DNA from: DASWIV01 sp036397475
GTDB taxonomy: Bacteria > JAJVIF01 > JAPKYR01
Direction of reading: 5' to 3'
Assembly (NCBI GenBank): GCA_036397475.1
Contig: DASWIV010000145.1
Location: 1 to 16,473, forward strand
DNA length: 16,473 nt
The translations under genes were made by a program, and so were the position numbers. Shown here in pieces: positions 1 to 6,273 of the stretch. The notes below the pieces were generated by a model, which saw only the letters and a program-made list of their open reading frames with translations, ran no database searches and was not told where the DNA came from. The stretch's first letter is position 1. Every line of letters starts with the position of its first letter.

Positions 1-1
1 G

Positions 2-1306
2 TACTCCCGTGGACACGTCTATCTGCCGACCTCGTCATACAGGGAAATGGGCGTATGGAACTTATTTCCGGAACGTAATCTTGCGGCTGAAAAGATTCAT
101 CATATGGTTGAAGAAGATGAGGAATTATCCCGGATACAACCGCCGCATTCGGAAGGACACTTCCGGAATTTTCTGTCAAGATATCCTGAAAGCAGGCTGA
201 TGTATGAAAGAACGAGCGAAATCGTGCGATTTATACTTAACGAAAATCCTGGCGCGATTCCCGAAAAAAAATCAAATGACGCGTTATCATCGGCGCTATG
301 GCATGTACTCAGAGCGCAATGCAACTGCGCGTACTGGCATGGCGTTTTCGGTGGAATTTATTTGAATTTCATACGATTCGAAAATCACAGGGAAATTCTT
401 ACCGCCGAAAAAATACTAAGTGACGCCGGAATACACAAAACAGGTGCTCGAAATATCGGCGCGACAATTTCCAGTGGAAAAACAGATCCCGATTCCCTGA
501 TTGGAGTAAATTCCGGTGACGTGATGTGGGTGATCGATCCGCGATCAGGACAGATTGTATCCGCCGGATCGCTTGTTAAAAGGATTGATGTGATCGATGT
601 TGTCGCGCGACGGAAAGAAGCGTACCACATGACAATGATTGAAACCGGGGCGGGTGATTCGCACGTCGAACCAGCGACGATACATGAGAAGGTTGATGTC
701 GCTCCGGAGGGATGGTCGGATGGATTCGGCTATGACCTTTTCAGAAGAGGGTGTTTTTTCGATCGTGTTACGTCAGAGCCGCTAAGCCTCGAGCAGCTTG
801 CCACTGTGAAGTACGAGACAATTCTCGGGACTGAAGAGAAGCCATGGGATTCCGAGATTACTGATAAGTTTATTAAATTATTCAGAAACGACGGAGAATG
901 GCGCAGGGAAAAAGTGATTGAATTTGCTGATGGCAAGGCTGAGATGATTTGGAAGGTTGAAAATAAGTCGGAAGAATTATCGGGTAAGTATTTGTACCTG
1001 GAATTCAATTTCGGACTTCTGGCTGGAAACGCCAATGACAGGTTCCACACAATAAGTAAAAAAAAATACAAACTTGAGACGTTCATGGAATTTCCTGGTG
1101 TGAATAAGGATGTATTGAAAGATGGATGGACAGGGGTCGAGGCCGAGGTAAGTGTACCGGATGCCGACTGGATGGGTATTTATCCGGTTAAGACACTGAG
1201 CAGGTCGGAGTCAGGGCTGGAGATGACGTACCAGGGGACATGTGTGGTTTTTCGTGTTCCGTTAAGTGCAGAACAGAAGGTAAATTCACTCATAAGAATT
1301 GAATAA
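2..1306 (+). CDS. GH57-family alpha-amylase / 4-alpha-glucanotransferase, C-terminal part (5' end outside window)
   Basis: The reading frame is open from base 2, before any start codon, so this is the C-terminal 434 residues of a longer protein that begins left of the window. The first visible residues (YLPTSSYREMGVW) match the end of the GH57 catalytic domain as I know it from Thermococcus 4-alpha-glucanotransferase. About 100 residues on comes the family hallmark AQCNCAYWHGVFGGIYL. The rest fits the beta-sandwich C-terminal domains of this family (DUF1925/DUF1926 type), including a closing YPVKTLSRSESGLE segment. The catalytic Glu and Asp lie upstream, outside the window, so activity cannot be judged. 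Such enzymes cleave or transfer alpha-1,4-glucan chains, usually in glycogen or maltodextrin metabolism. One oddity: the usual QCNDAYWHG is QCNCAYWHG here. It ends in TAA and is followed by a hairpin repeat and a terminator. The family is secure; the exact reaction is not. Confidence 0.9.
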   Translation, partial: YSRGHVYLPTSSYREMGVWNLFPERNLAAEKIHHMVEEDEELSRIQPPHSEGHFRNFLSRYPESRLMYERTSEIVRFILNENPGAIPEKKSNDALSSALWHVLRAQCNCAYWHGVFGGIYLNFIRFENHREILTAEKILSDAGIHKTGARNIGATISSGKTDPDSLIGVNSGDVMWVIDPRSGQIVSAGSLVKRIDVIDVVARRKEAYHMTMIETGAGDSHVEPATIHEKVDVAPEGWSDGFGYDLFRRGCFFDRVTSEPLSLEQLATVKYETILGTEEKPWDSEITDKFIKLFRNDGEWRREKVIEFADGKAEMIWKVENKSEELSGKYLYLEFNFGLLAGNANDRFHTISKKKYKLETFMEFPGVNKDVLKDGWTGVEAEVSVPDADWMGIYPVKTLSRSESGLEMTYQGTCVVFRVPLSAEQKVNSLIRIE

Positions 1307-1330
1307 TTACCTGCTGGAGTTCGGTGTACC

Positions 1331-1354
1331 CGCCGGCGGGACGCCAGCGCTCCG
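1331..1354. repeat. GGA-loop hairpin repeat, copy 1
   Basis: The 22 bases at 1333-1354 match 15436-15457 at 20 of 22 positions. Here 1331-1338 (CGCCGGCG) pairs with 1342-1349 (CGCCAGCG) around the loop GGA, giving 8 positions with one C-A mismatch; the mismatch is a G-U wobble in the opposite-strand RNA. It lies 24 bp after the GH57 stop codon and just before the terminator. No T-run follows directly, so it is not itself a standard terminator. It could be a dispersed REP-like element. Only two copies are visible here. Confidence 0.5.
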
Positions 1355-1357
1355 CAT

Positions 1358-1395
1358 AAAAAATCCCCCGACATTGCCGGGGGAATCTCTTTTTT
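1358..1395. terminator. Bidirectional rho-independent terminator
   Basis: A perfect 7-bp stem (TCCCCCG 1364-1370 with CGGGGGA 1378-1384) encloses a 7-nt loop. Leftward, the stem is followed directly by six T on the minus strand (1363-1358). Rightward, T6 (1390-1395) follows after a 5-nt gap. It sits between convergent genes: the GH57 gene (+) and the PKD lipoprotein (-), and can serve both. Confidence 0.88.
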
Positions 1396-1408
1396 AAATT
1401 CTGAAATA

Positions 1409-2083
1409 CTAAAGAGCCACAATCAATACCGATGCTTCCGATTCAAAACCGTCATCATCCGTGACCCTTAAAGTCGCGTTGTATGTTCCCTGGTTATAAG
1501 TATTGGTGGTTGATGAATTAGTCGCGGACTCATAATCCCAGATTCCATCCGACTCGAAATCCCACTCGTACAGAACAATAGAACCGTCGGGATCTGTCGA
1601 CGTCGACCCGTCGAGAGCAACCATCAGCGGGGCATTTCCCTGGGAGGGGAACGCGGTCGGCTGAGGGATCGGTCCGGACGGTTTCACGTCCACCTGCGCC
1701 GAGGTAATGAATGACTGGCCGCCATTGTCCACAACCTCGAGAACAATCGTGTATGTGCCGAAGGAAGCGTAGTTGATTCCAATTTCGCTTACGCCGACTC
1801 CGCCATGTTCGAAGAACCCGTCACCGTTCACATCCCATCTGTATGTAAATGGGGCTGCTCCTCCCGAGACCAGGCCGAACATATTCACAGGCAGGGGCGC
1901 GTGGCCGATGTCTGTCGACAGGTTGATCTGAGCGGTTAAGGGATTCGTTGTGCCACCCGGGTTGTTTCCAGGGGGAGGAACGATAGGTCCCCCGTTGTTA
2001 TCCTGGAAAATCTGGCCATTGGATGTACATGAAACCATGGCCAGCAGGACTGATATAGCCAGTACGTACATTACTGTTCGCAT
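1409..2083 (-). CDS. Lipoprotein with two PKD domains
   Basis: 224 residues. I chose ATG at 2083 because AAGGAG lies 9 nt upstream and the protein then begins with a clean signal peptide (MRTVMYVLAISVLLAMVSC); a longer frame to 2173 has no such support. The MVSC motif makes Cys19 a probable lipidation site, so it is likely anchored in the envelope facing the periplasm or outside. A Gly/Pro-rich linker follows, then two PKD (Ig-like beta-sandwich) domains at about 50-138 and 142-224. Each carries the characteristic Tyr-x-Trp-Asp strand followed by an acidic loop (DVNGDGFFE, DFESDGIWD) that could bind calcium. PKD modules usually mediate protein or carbohydrate contacts; no catalytic domain is present. 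It ends in TAG, with an in-frame TAA four codons on, and runs into the terminator at 1358-1395. Its partner is unknown. Confidence 0.85.
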   Translation of the reverse strand: MRTVMYVLAISVLLAMVSCTSNGQIFQDNNGGPIVPPPGNNPGGTTNPLTAQINLSTDIGHAPLPVNMFGLVSGGAAPFTYRWDVNGDGFFEHGGVGVSEIGINYASFGTYTIVLEVVDNGGQSFITSAQVDVKPSGPIPQPTAFPSQGNAPLMVALDGSTSTDPDGSIVLYEWDFESDGIWDYESATNSSTTNTYNQGTYNATLRVTDDDGFESEASVLIVAL

Positions 2084-2251
2084 AGAGGAATACTCCTTAA
2101 TTCGTGCGACAATACGGGGATTGCTCCCCGGAAAGGTGTTGGGTATGTTAGCAGATTTAATATCGCGTTTCAACGGAATGAGAATGTAAGGGCGTGAATT
2201 TTTTATCGTAATCGGGTTGAACCATCAATGATATTAATCGCTCATAAGATG

Positions 2252-2260
2252 TGGTACAAT
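2252..2260 (+). promoter_or_regulatory. Extended -10 promoter for the secreted paralog pair
   Basis: TGG followed by TACAAT forms an extended -10 element (TGn plus 5/6 match). No good -35 is present at 17 bp, which extended -10 promoters tolerate. Transcription would begin near 2267, giving a leader of about 23 nt that contains the AGGAGG at 2278-2283. Confidence 0.5.
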
Positions 2261-2289
2261 TTACACATCAATGCAGTAGGAGGAACACG

Positions 2290-3288
2290 GTGCGAATCAC
2301 AATACTCACACTGACAATTACATTGGTGATGGCAATTGGCGTTGCTGGAGCAGGGCATGCACAGACCTGTCCGCCCGCACCGCCATCGACAACAATCTCA
2401 ACTCCCACCTATGGGGATGTCGAGGTCCGGTGGCATCCGGATAGCGGCATGGCATCAACCGGATTAATGGGGCGAACACAATTTTCCCTTTTAAGAATAG
2501 TACTGGACGACTTCAGTATCGACCTGTCATTGAATCCTGAGTCTGATATTGCTGGTGACATTATGATAGCTAATGCACCTAATCCAACCGACTGGGGAGA
2601 AGAAATTTACTCGATATGGTCAAGGAGCCATGGAGTAACACCGGACGAACCGGTTGATTTTTCTGCACTTCCGTCGCCTTATATCGATTACTGGACTGGC
2701 ATGATGAATGTGGTCGGCGAGCTGATGAATACTGAAGAATTCTGGGATTACATGGACCTTGGAGAATCAAGGCCAGCTATCGAAACTCAGCTGGAGGGGA
2801 TCCGCGACGGGTATCACTTTCCCGATGTCATGGATCAACTGATGGCTATTCAGTACCGAGTCGACCAGCCGTGGTTCGACAGGGATATTATCGCGCGTGG
2901 ATATACCCTAATTGGAAATCGCAACCTGTACGTATGCACTCCGGATGCGCCGGGAACCGAAAATCCTGATATCTATATCGAGGTAAATGGAAAATATGAA
3001 GATGCCAGATGGCATTTCCACCTTAATCCGGACGATCGTTCGCTTGAAATCCTGTGGGACGGCGGAGACCCGTCGAATCCAATAACTCTGGATGATTGCC
3101 AGCCCTGTATTTCAGATGTTAAGGCGACACTTGGCTTCTTCAGAGACAATCTATCAAATTTTCAGGTTCACGGAATTGCGGAATCTGAAATTGATCTAAA
3201 AACTCTTCTTGATTTAAGCTCCGCGTGGCTCGACGAATTCACGCCGTTCATTTCCTACAATTATTCCAGGGTTACGGCAGCAATGTAA
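2290..3288 (+). CDS. Secreted protein of unknown function, paralog A
   Basis: 332 residues from a GTG start at 2290. AGGAGG (2278-2283) is 6 nt upstream, and this start gives a clean Sec signal peptide (about residues 1-24, ending AGHA before QTCPP). The product is therefore probably exported to the periplasm or outside; there is no lipobox and no other membrane segment. I do not recognise a family. The mature part is acidic and rich in aromatic residues. From about residue 130 to 260 it shares an ordered set of motifs with the next gene: VGEL, then DGY-x-x-P, then RGY-x-L, then a Pro-Asp-x-Tyr strand and a His-Phe-x-x-x-Pro-Asp motif. Cysteines near residues 27 and 216 and the DDCQPC motif (about 274-277) might form disulfides after export. 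The next gene starts 14 nt after the stop, so the two are probably one operon. Confidence 0.8.
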   Translation: MRITILTLTITLVMAIGVAGAGHAQTCPPAPPSTTISTPTYGDVEVRWHPDSGMASTGLMGRTQFSLLRIVLDDFSIDLSLNPESDIAGDIMIANAPNPTDWGEEIYSIWSRSHGVTPDEPVDFSALPSPYIDYWTGMMNVVGELMNTEEFWDYMDLGESRPAIETQLEGIRDGYHFPDVMDQLMAIQYRVDQPWFDRDIIARGYTLIGNRNLYVCTPDAPGTENPDIYIEVNGKYEDARWHFHLNPDDRSLEILWDGGDPSNPITLDDCQPCISDVKATLGFFRDNLSNFQVHGIAESEIDLKTLLDLSSAWLDEFTPFISYNYSRVTAAM

Positions 3289-3302
3289 GGAGGATCGGTG
3301 AA

Positions 3303-4247
3303 ATGAAAAAAATATTGCCAATAACAATACTATTGATTCTGGCGTTGGGTATTCCGGCAGCTTCACAGACCATAGCGGACCTGACAGTAGCGGATATGAC
3401 ACTCGATACACCCTCTTTCACGGATGTATCATTGAAACTCACGTACGGCTACGAGCATTCACTGATGGGAAGCATGGTGGAGATTTCCGCGGATGGCATC
3501 CGGATATCGATAGATATTCCATGGATGGAAAATGGCCCTGTGATTTTTAAGGTCAGTGACACTGACGATCACAGGGGAATCTTCGACCCGGACCATCTTT
3601 ACATCATGGCATCGCAGGACAATGATACCCGGATTGACCTGACAGGATCCCCAAATGATGTAACCGCTATCTGGACCATGAGCCAGGTTCTTGTCGGCGA
3701 ACTTCTTGAAAACGACACATTTCTTGCGGAGATATCGACCGACGAAAATGCTGAATGGGTTGAAAGCGAACTCGAAAAATTCAGTGACGGATACTATCCT
3801 CCGACACAATTTTCAGAGCTTCTGGAAGTTCGCTTCCAGGTGAAACCGGACTTTGGCGGAAATGGATTCAGGGTCTCGCGGGGATTTAATTTGATGGTCA
3901 ATGCGACTACGTATGACATTTATACATTCGATGCAAGCGATGACGAAAGTGATCCGGAATTGTATTTCACCTGGATGGAGCATGGCGATGAATTTATCAG
4001 GTATACAGCCCATTTCATGCCTGACTCAGGTACTATCGCGATTGAAAACGCAGGGGAAAAAACTCCTGCCGAAATGGACGAAATCCGTATTGCGTTGAAG
4101 TACAGAATGGAGAACATTCTCGAGATGGTGATGATGCAGAAGGATTCCATGATCGAACATGGAATCCAGAATGCGGATAGCGAGCTGTTTGAATTTACGA
4201 GCCTGATTCTTGAATGGATAGATGAGTTTGAGAGGGTGGATGAGTAA
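3303..4247 (+). CDS. Secreted protein of unknown function, paralog B
   Basis: 314 residues from ATG 3303, preceded by AAGGAGG (which overlaps the end of paralog A's stop region). The in-frame extension upstream to 3225 would overlap paralog A and has no ribosome site, so I rejected it. A signal peptide (MKKILPITILLILALGIPAAS) predicts export. The same order of motifs as in paralog A appears: LVGELLENDTF, DGYYPPTQF, RGFNLMVN, DPELYFTW and AHFMPDSG. Overall identity is low, so the duplication is old or diverged quickly. Unlike A, mature B lacks cysteines, so the possible disulfides of A are not conserved. The C-terminus is rich in Met and Glu and predicted helical. I infer two subunits, or two secreted factors, of one envelope function. 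The function is unknown and I see no catalytic motif. Confidence 0.8.
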   Translation: MKKILPITILLILALGIPAASQTIADLTVADMTLDTPSFTDVSLKLTYGYEHSLMGSMVEISADGIRISIDIPWMENGPVIFKVSDTDDHRGIFDPDHLYIMASQDNDTRIDLTGSPNDVTAIWTMSQVLVGELLENDTFLAEISTDENAEWVESELEKFSDGYYPPTQFSELLEVRFQVKPDFGGNGFRVSRGFNLMVNATTYDIYTFDASDDESDPELYFTWMEHGDEFIRYTAHFMPDSGTIAIENAGEKTPAEMDEIRIALKYRMENILEMVMMQKDSMIEHGIQNADSELFEFTSLILEWIDEFERVDE

Positions 4248-4285
4248 TTAATTTATCAAAGGCCCGACAGCTATGGAGGGCTCAA

Positions 4286-4301
4286 TAATGAGCACTCATT
4301 A
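4286..4301. repeat. 16-bp perfect inverted repeat in convergent spacer
   Basis: TAATGAG and CTCATTA flank a CA spacer. Such a compact palindrome resembles a repressor half-site pair, but it lies between two convergent gene ends where an operator would have no obvious promoter. It is too short in the loop to fold well as RNA. Confidence 0.35.
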
Positions 4302-4305
4302 ACAT

Positions 4306-4332
4306 TCGTGCCTTGGAAGGTCGTGCCTTGGA
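4306..4332. repeat. 12-bp tandem direct repeat (15-bp period)
   Basis: TCGTGCCTTGGA occurs at 4306-4317 and again at 4321-4332, separated by AGG. It lies just downstream (on the minus strand) of the yjbQ-like stop codon. It may be slippage-derived. No clear T-rich terminator was found in this 99-bp convergent spacer. Confidence 0.45.
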
Positions 4333-4346
4333 TAATTTGGTTTCTT

Positions 4347-4763
4347 TTACTCACCAATAATCTTTATCAGCGCTCTTTTCTTCCTGCGACCGTCGAATTC
4401 CCCGTAGAAAATCTGTTCCCACGGTCCGAAGTCGAGCTGTCCGTTCGTTATCGCCACCACAACTTCCCTTCCCATTACCTGCCTTTTCATGTGCGCGTCG
4501 GCGTTATCCTCCCCGACATTATGAGCGTACTGCCCGACCGGCTCGTGCGGCGCGAGTTTCTCGAGCCATTTTTTGTAATCGCCGTGGAGTCCCGACTCAT
4601 CGTCGTTGATAAAAACCGACGCCGTGATATGCATCGCGTTTACAAGAACGAAACCTTCCATCACACCGCTTTCGTCGATCGCGTCCTGCACATTCTTTGT
4701 TATATTTACAAAATCCATCCTCGCCGGAATGTTGAACCACAGCTCTTTCCTGAAACTTATCAT
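4347..4763 (-). CDS. yjbQ: YjbQ / UPF0047 family protein
   Basis: 138 residues, the usual length of the family. The start at ATG 4763 overlaps the stop of the upstream gene in an ATGA, with purine-rich GAGGAGG and GAGGA sequences upstream, so translation is probably coupled. Family signatures are all present: VNAMHITASVFIND in the middle, HNVGEDNADAHMKRQVMG, then the C-terminal GQLDFGPWEQIFYGEFDGR. The conserved His residues and Glu-Asp suggest the family's metal or substrate site. Proteins of this group (E. coli YjbQ) have been reported to show weak thiamine-phosphate synthase activity, but their true physiological role is unsettled, so I would not assign a thiamine role here. The longer frame to 4880 lies wholly inside the upstream gene and was rejected. 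Cytosolic; no signal peptide. Confidence 0.93.
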   Translation of the reverse strand: MISFRKELWFNIPARMDFVNITKNVQDAIDESGVMEGFVLVNAMHITASVFINDDESGLHGDYKKWLEKLAPHEPVGQYAHNVGEDNADAHMKRQVMGREVVVAITNGQLDFGPWEQIFYGEFDGRRKKRALIKIIGE

Positions 4764-5686
4764 TCGTCCTCGAGCCTCCTCTCCGATCTTGCGACCCTGG
4801 CGGTATCGATCTCGTATTTTTCGCACACCGCGCAGATGGGCATTCCCTCGAGTTCGACATTGTAGTGAGCGCATTTCCATAGAAGCTCATCGCGATTTTC
4901 ATCCTCGACAGCGATCCCGAATTCATTTTCCGTTATTTCTTCACCGACAGTATCGCCGGTAAGGTGGGCGTCGAGATGTAAGCATGGTTTCGTAATCCTG
5001 CGGTCGAGGAGGATCCTGTCCAGTTCCTTTGCTTTTACGGTGTTTGAGATTCTGTGGATCATCCAGTAATAAATGAAATGGATCCCGGTGAGGATAAAAA
5101 CTGTTGATATCGCAAGTAAGATTATCAGCGGGTTTTCTTCGGGGGACGATTTCGACAGGAATGAAACGATGGGGTTAAAAAGCCATCCAAGTACACCGAG
5201 TGTAACCAGGATCAGGCCAACCACTCCAGTGGATGCATTTATTCCGGTCAGGGTGTCGCCGAATTCTATTGAGAGATTCAGGTTCAGTTCGAGAAGTTCT
5301 TCCTGCAGTGTGTCTTCAGGAGTATCTTCATCGGAAGTGTGGATAATGTCGACCGATGCGGATTCGGTTTCCCCGGGATCGCCGGATTCTTCCTTTCCTG
5401 CCAGTTCGTTAATGTCAAAAAGCGATACCTGTTCGAAGGAGGGAATAACGGACTCTTCTTCTTCAGGACCGGATTCGATGTCAGGATCCGGTTCTGGTTC
5501 TTCGATTTCCGATGTGTCTATAATTTCATGGAATTCCGGGAGTTCGTCGAGCAGATTGGACTGTGTGTCGGATTCGGGCTCGGATTCCTGCGGTTCATCT
5601 GGGTCGGTATCTTCTGGAAGTTGCAGCCATTCTTCCAGATTGTGATCTGGTTTATGCTGATCGTTATTGTCCTGGTTATTGGGCAC
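4760..5686 (-). CDS. Acidic two-TM membrane protein with C-terminal zinc-ribbon-like motif
   Basis: 308 residues, family not recognised. Residues 1-135 are strongly acidic and rich in Glu, Asp, Pro and Ser (low complexity, probably disordered). Two hydrophobic segments follow at about 152-176 and 187-211. The C-terminal 95 residues are soluble and hold Cys272-x-His274 and Cys285-x-x-Cys288 (WKCAHYN, ICAVCEK), which resembles a small zinc ribbon; Cys235 could also contribute. With two membrane spans both tails should lie on the same side, most simply the cytosol. The start is GTG 5686, the longest frame, with no recognisable Shine-Dalgarno; no other internal Met occurs before the second membrane span, so the true start is uncertain. 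It follows tRNA-Thr by 68 nt and overlaps the YjbQ-family gene by 4 nt. The function is unknown; a scaffold or adaptor role is only a guess. Confidence 0.72.
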   Translation of the reverse strand: MPNNQDNNDQHKPDHNLEEWLQLPEDTDPDEPQESEPESDTQSNLLDELPEFHEIIDTSEIEEPEPDPDIESGPEEEESVIPSFEQVSLFDINELAGKEESGDPGETESASVDIIHTSDEDTPEDTLQEELLELNLNLSIEFGDTLTGINASTGVVGLILVTLGVLGWLFNPIVSFLSKSSPEENPLIILLAISTVFILTGIHFIYYWMIHRISNTVKAKELDRILLDRRITKPCLHLDAHLTGDTVGEEITENEFGIAVEDENRDELLWKCAHYNVELEGMPICAVCEKYEIDTARVARSERRLEDE

Positions 5687-5719
5687 AGAGTTTATTATAA
5701 ACGATTAATATATTGTAAG

Positions 5720-5736
5720 CGGCGCAAATTGCGCCG
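5720..5736. repeat. Strong palindrome between tRNA-Thr and the downstream gene
   Basis: CGGCGCAA and TTGCGCCG pair as an 8-bp inverted repeat with one central base (in RNA, six G/C pairs around AAATT). It lies 18 nt past the tRNA 3' end on the minus strand. No T-tract follows on either strand, so it could be a weak terminator, a processing signal for the tRNA 3' end, or a protein site. Confidence 0.45.
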
Positions 5737-5754
5737 TTATCAGTTACCGAAACA

Positions 5755-5826
5755 AGCCGAAGAGGGGGGTCGAACCCCTGACCTGCTGATTACGAATCAG
5801 CTGCTCTACCACTGAGCTACTTCGGC
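5755..5826 (-). tRNA. tRNA-Thr (anticodon CGU)
   Basis: A full cloverleaf is readable on the minus strand. The acceptor stem is GCCGAAG with CTTCGGC, the D stem GCTC with GAGC, the anticodon stem GCTGA with TCAGC around the loop TTCGTAA (anticodon CGT, reading ACG codons), a 5-nt variable loop, and the T stem AGGGG with CCCCT around TTCGACC. All four stems pair perfectly. The discriminator is T, and CCA is not encoded, so a CCA-adding enzyme is needed. A good promoter lies just upstream. Confidence 0.97.
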
Positions 5827-5851
5827 TGACCCCATAATTCAGAGCCGAAAG

Positions 5852-5880
5852 AGTATACAGCAGAGATTCAGTTTCGGCAA
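5852..5880 (-). promoter_or_regulatory. Sigma70-type promoter of tRNA-Thr
   Basis: On the minus strand TTGCCG (-35, 5880-5875) and TATACT (-10, 5857-5852) are separated by exactly 17 bp, matching consensus at 4/6 and 5/6. Initiation near 5845 would place the start about 20 nt before the mature tRNA. Confidence 0.75.
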
Positions 5881-6199
5881 TTACGAGTTGGATACAATGG
5901 CCGCGGTTCATAAATGTGTGAGCATAAAAGCCTGAATTTTGTTACTAATTGCACAATGTTATTCCGGCAGGATTATGCTCCGTATGGCTGAATGGTTCGA
6001 AACCGGATGATATCTGGTGGTTCGGAGTAGAAGTTACAGGATATAGCGCATTGACACACGAAATAAAAAATGATAATTTTATAATATCGCGTAGATTAGC
6101 CGAACCCCGGTTAATGGTATTGTGTGCGTGGAAACTGCTGCGCAACTGTGGTGTTTTTATGGCACCGAATGATATTGCGGGAATCCGGGCGCACAAGTG
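5881..6199. other. Spacer with no convincing gene; possible weak promoter
   Basis: Between the divergent tRNA promoter and the promoter of the large lipoprotein I find no supportable gene. Open frames on both strands (5949-6203 + and 5945-6196 -) begin at weak codons without ribosome sites and have unnatural composition. The centre is AT-rich. A perfect TTGACA (6051-6056) is followed by GATAAT (6072-6077) at a 15-bp spacing and by TATAAT (6080-6085) at 23 bp; neither spacing is ideal. If used, it would give the downstream gene a leader of about 180 nt. Confidence 0.4.
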
Positions 6200-6228
6200 T
6201 TGACATGGGCGGCTGATATACGTATCGT
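6200..6228 (+). promoter_or_regulatory. Sigma70-type promoter of the large lipoprotein operon
   Basis: A perfect -35 TTGACA (6200-6205) is followed after 17 bp by TATCGT (6223-6228, 4/6). Initiation near 6235 gives a leader of about 40 nt with AGGAGG 6 nt before the ATG at 6274. Confidence 0.6.
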
Positions 6229-6273
6229 GCCATCCGCATGAATGATTTAAATCCTATTTACAGGAGGTCCGAG

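Noticed and set aside
4308..4865. Plus-strand frame of 185 codons opposite the yjbQ-like gene
   Set aside because: The minus strand carries unmistakable YjbQ-family motifs; the plus-strand translation has none.
5073..5645. Ser-rich plus-strand open frame of 190 codons
   Set aside because: It is the antisense shadow of the acidic Glu/Asp-rich tail of the minus-strand membrane protein. It has no ribosome site and is pure low complexity.
5949..6203. 84-codon plus frame and overlapping 83-codon minus frame in the 5881-6273 spacer
   Set aside because: Weak start codons, no Shine-Dalgarno and unnatural composition; neither resembles a known protein.
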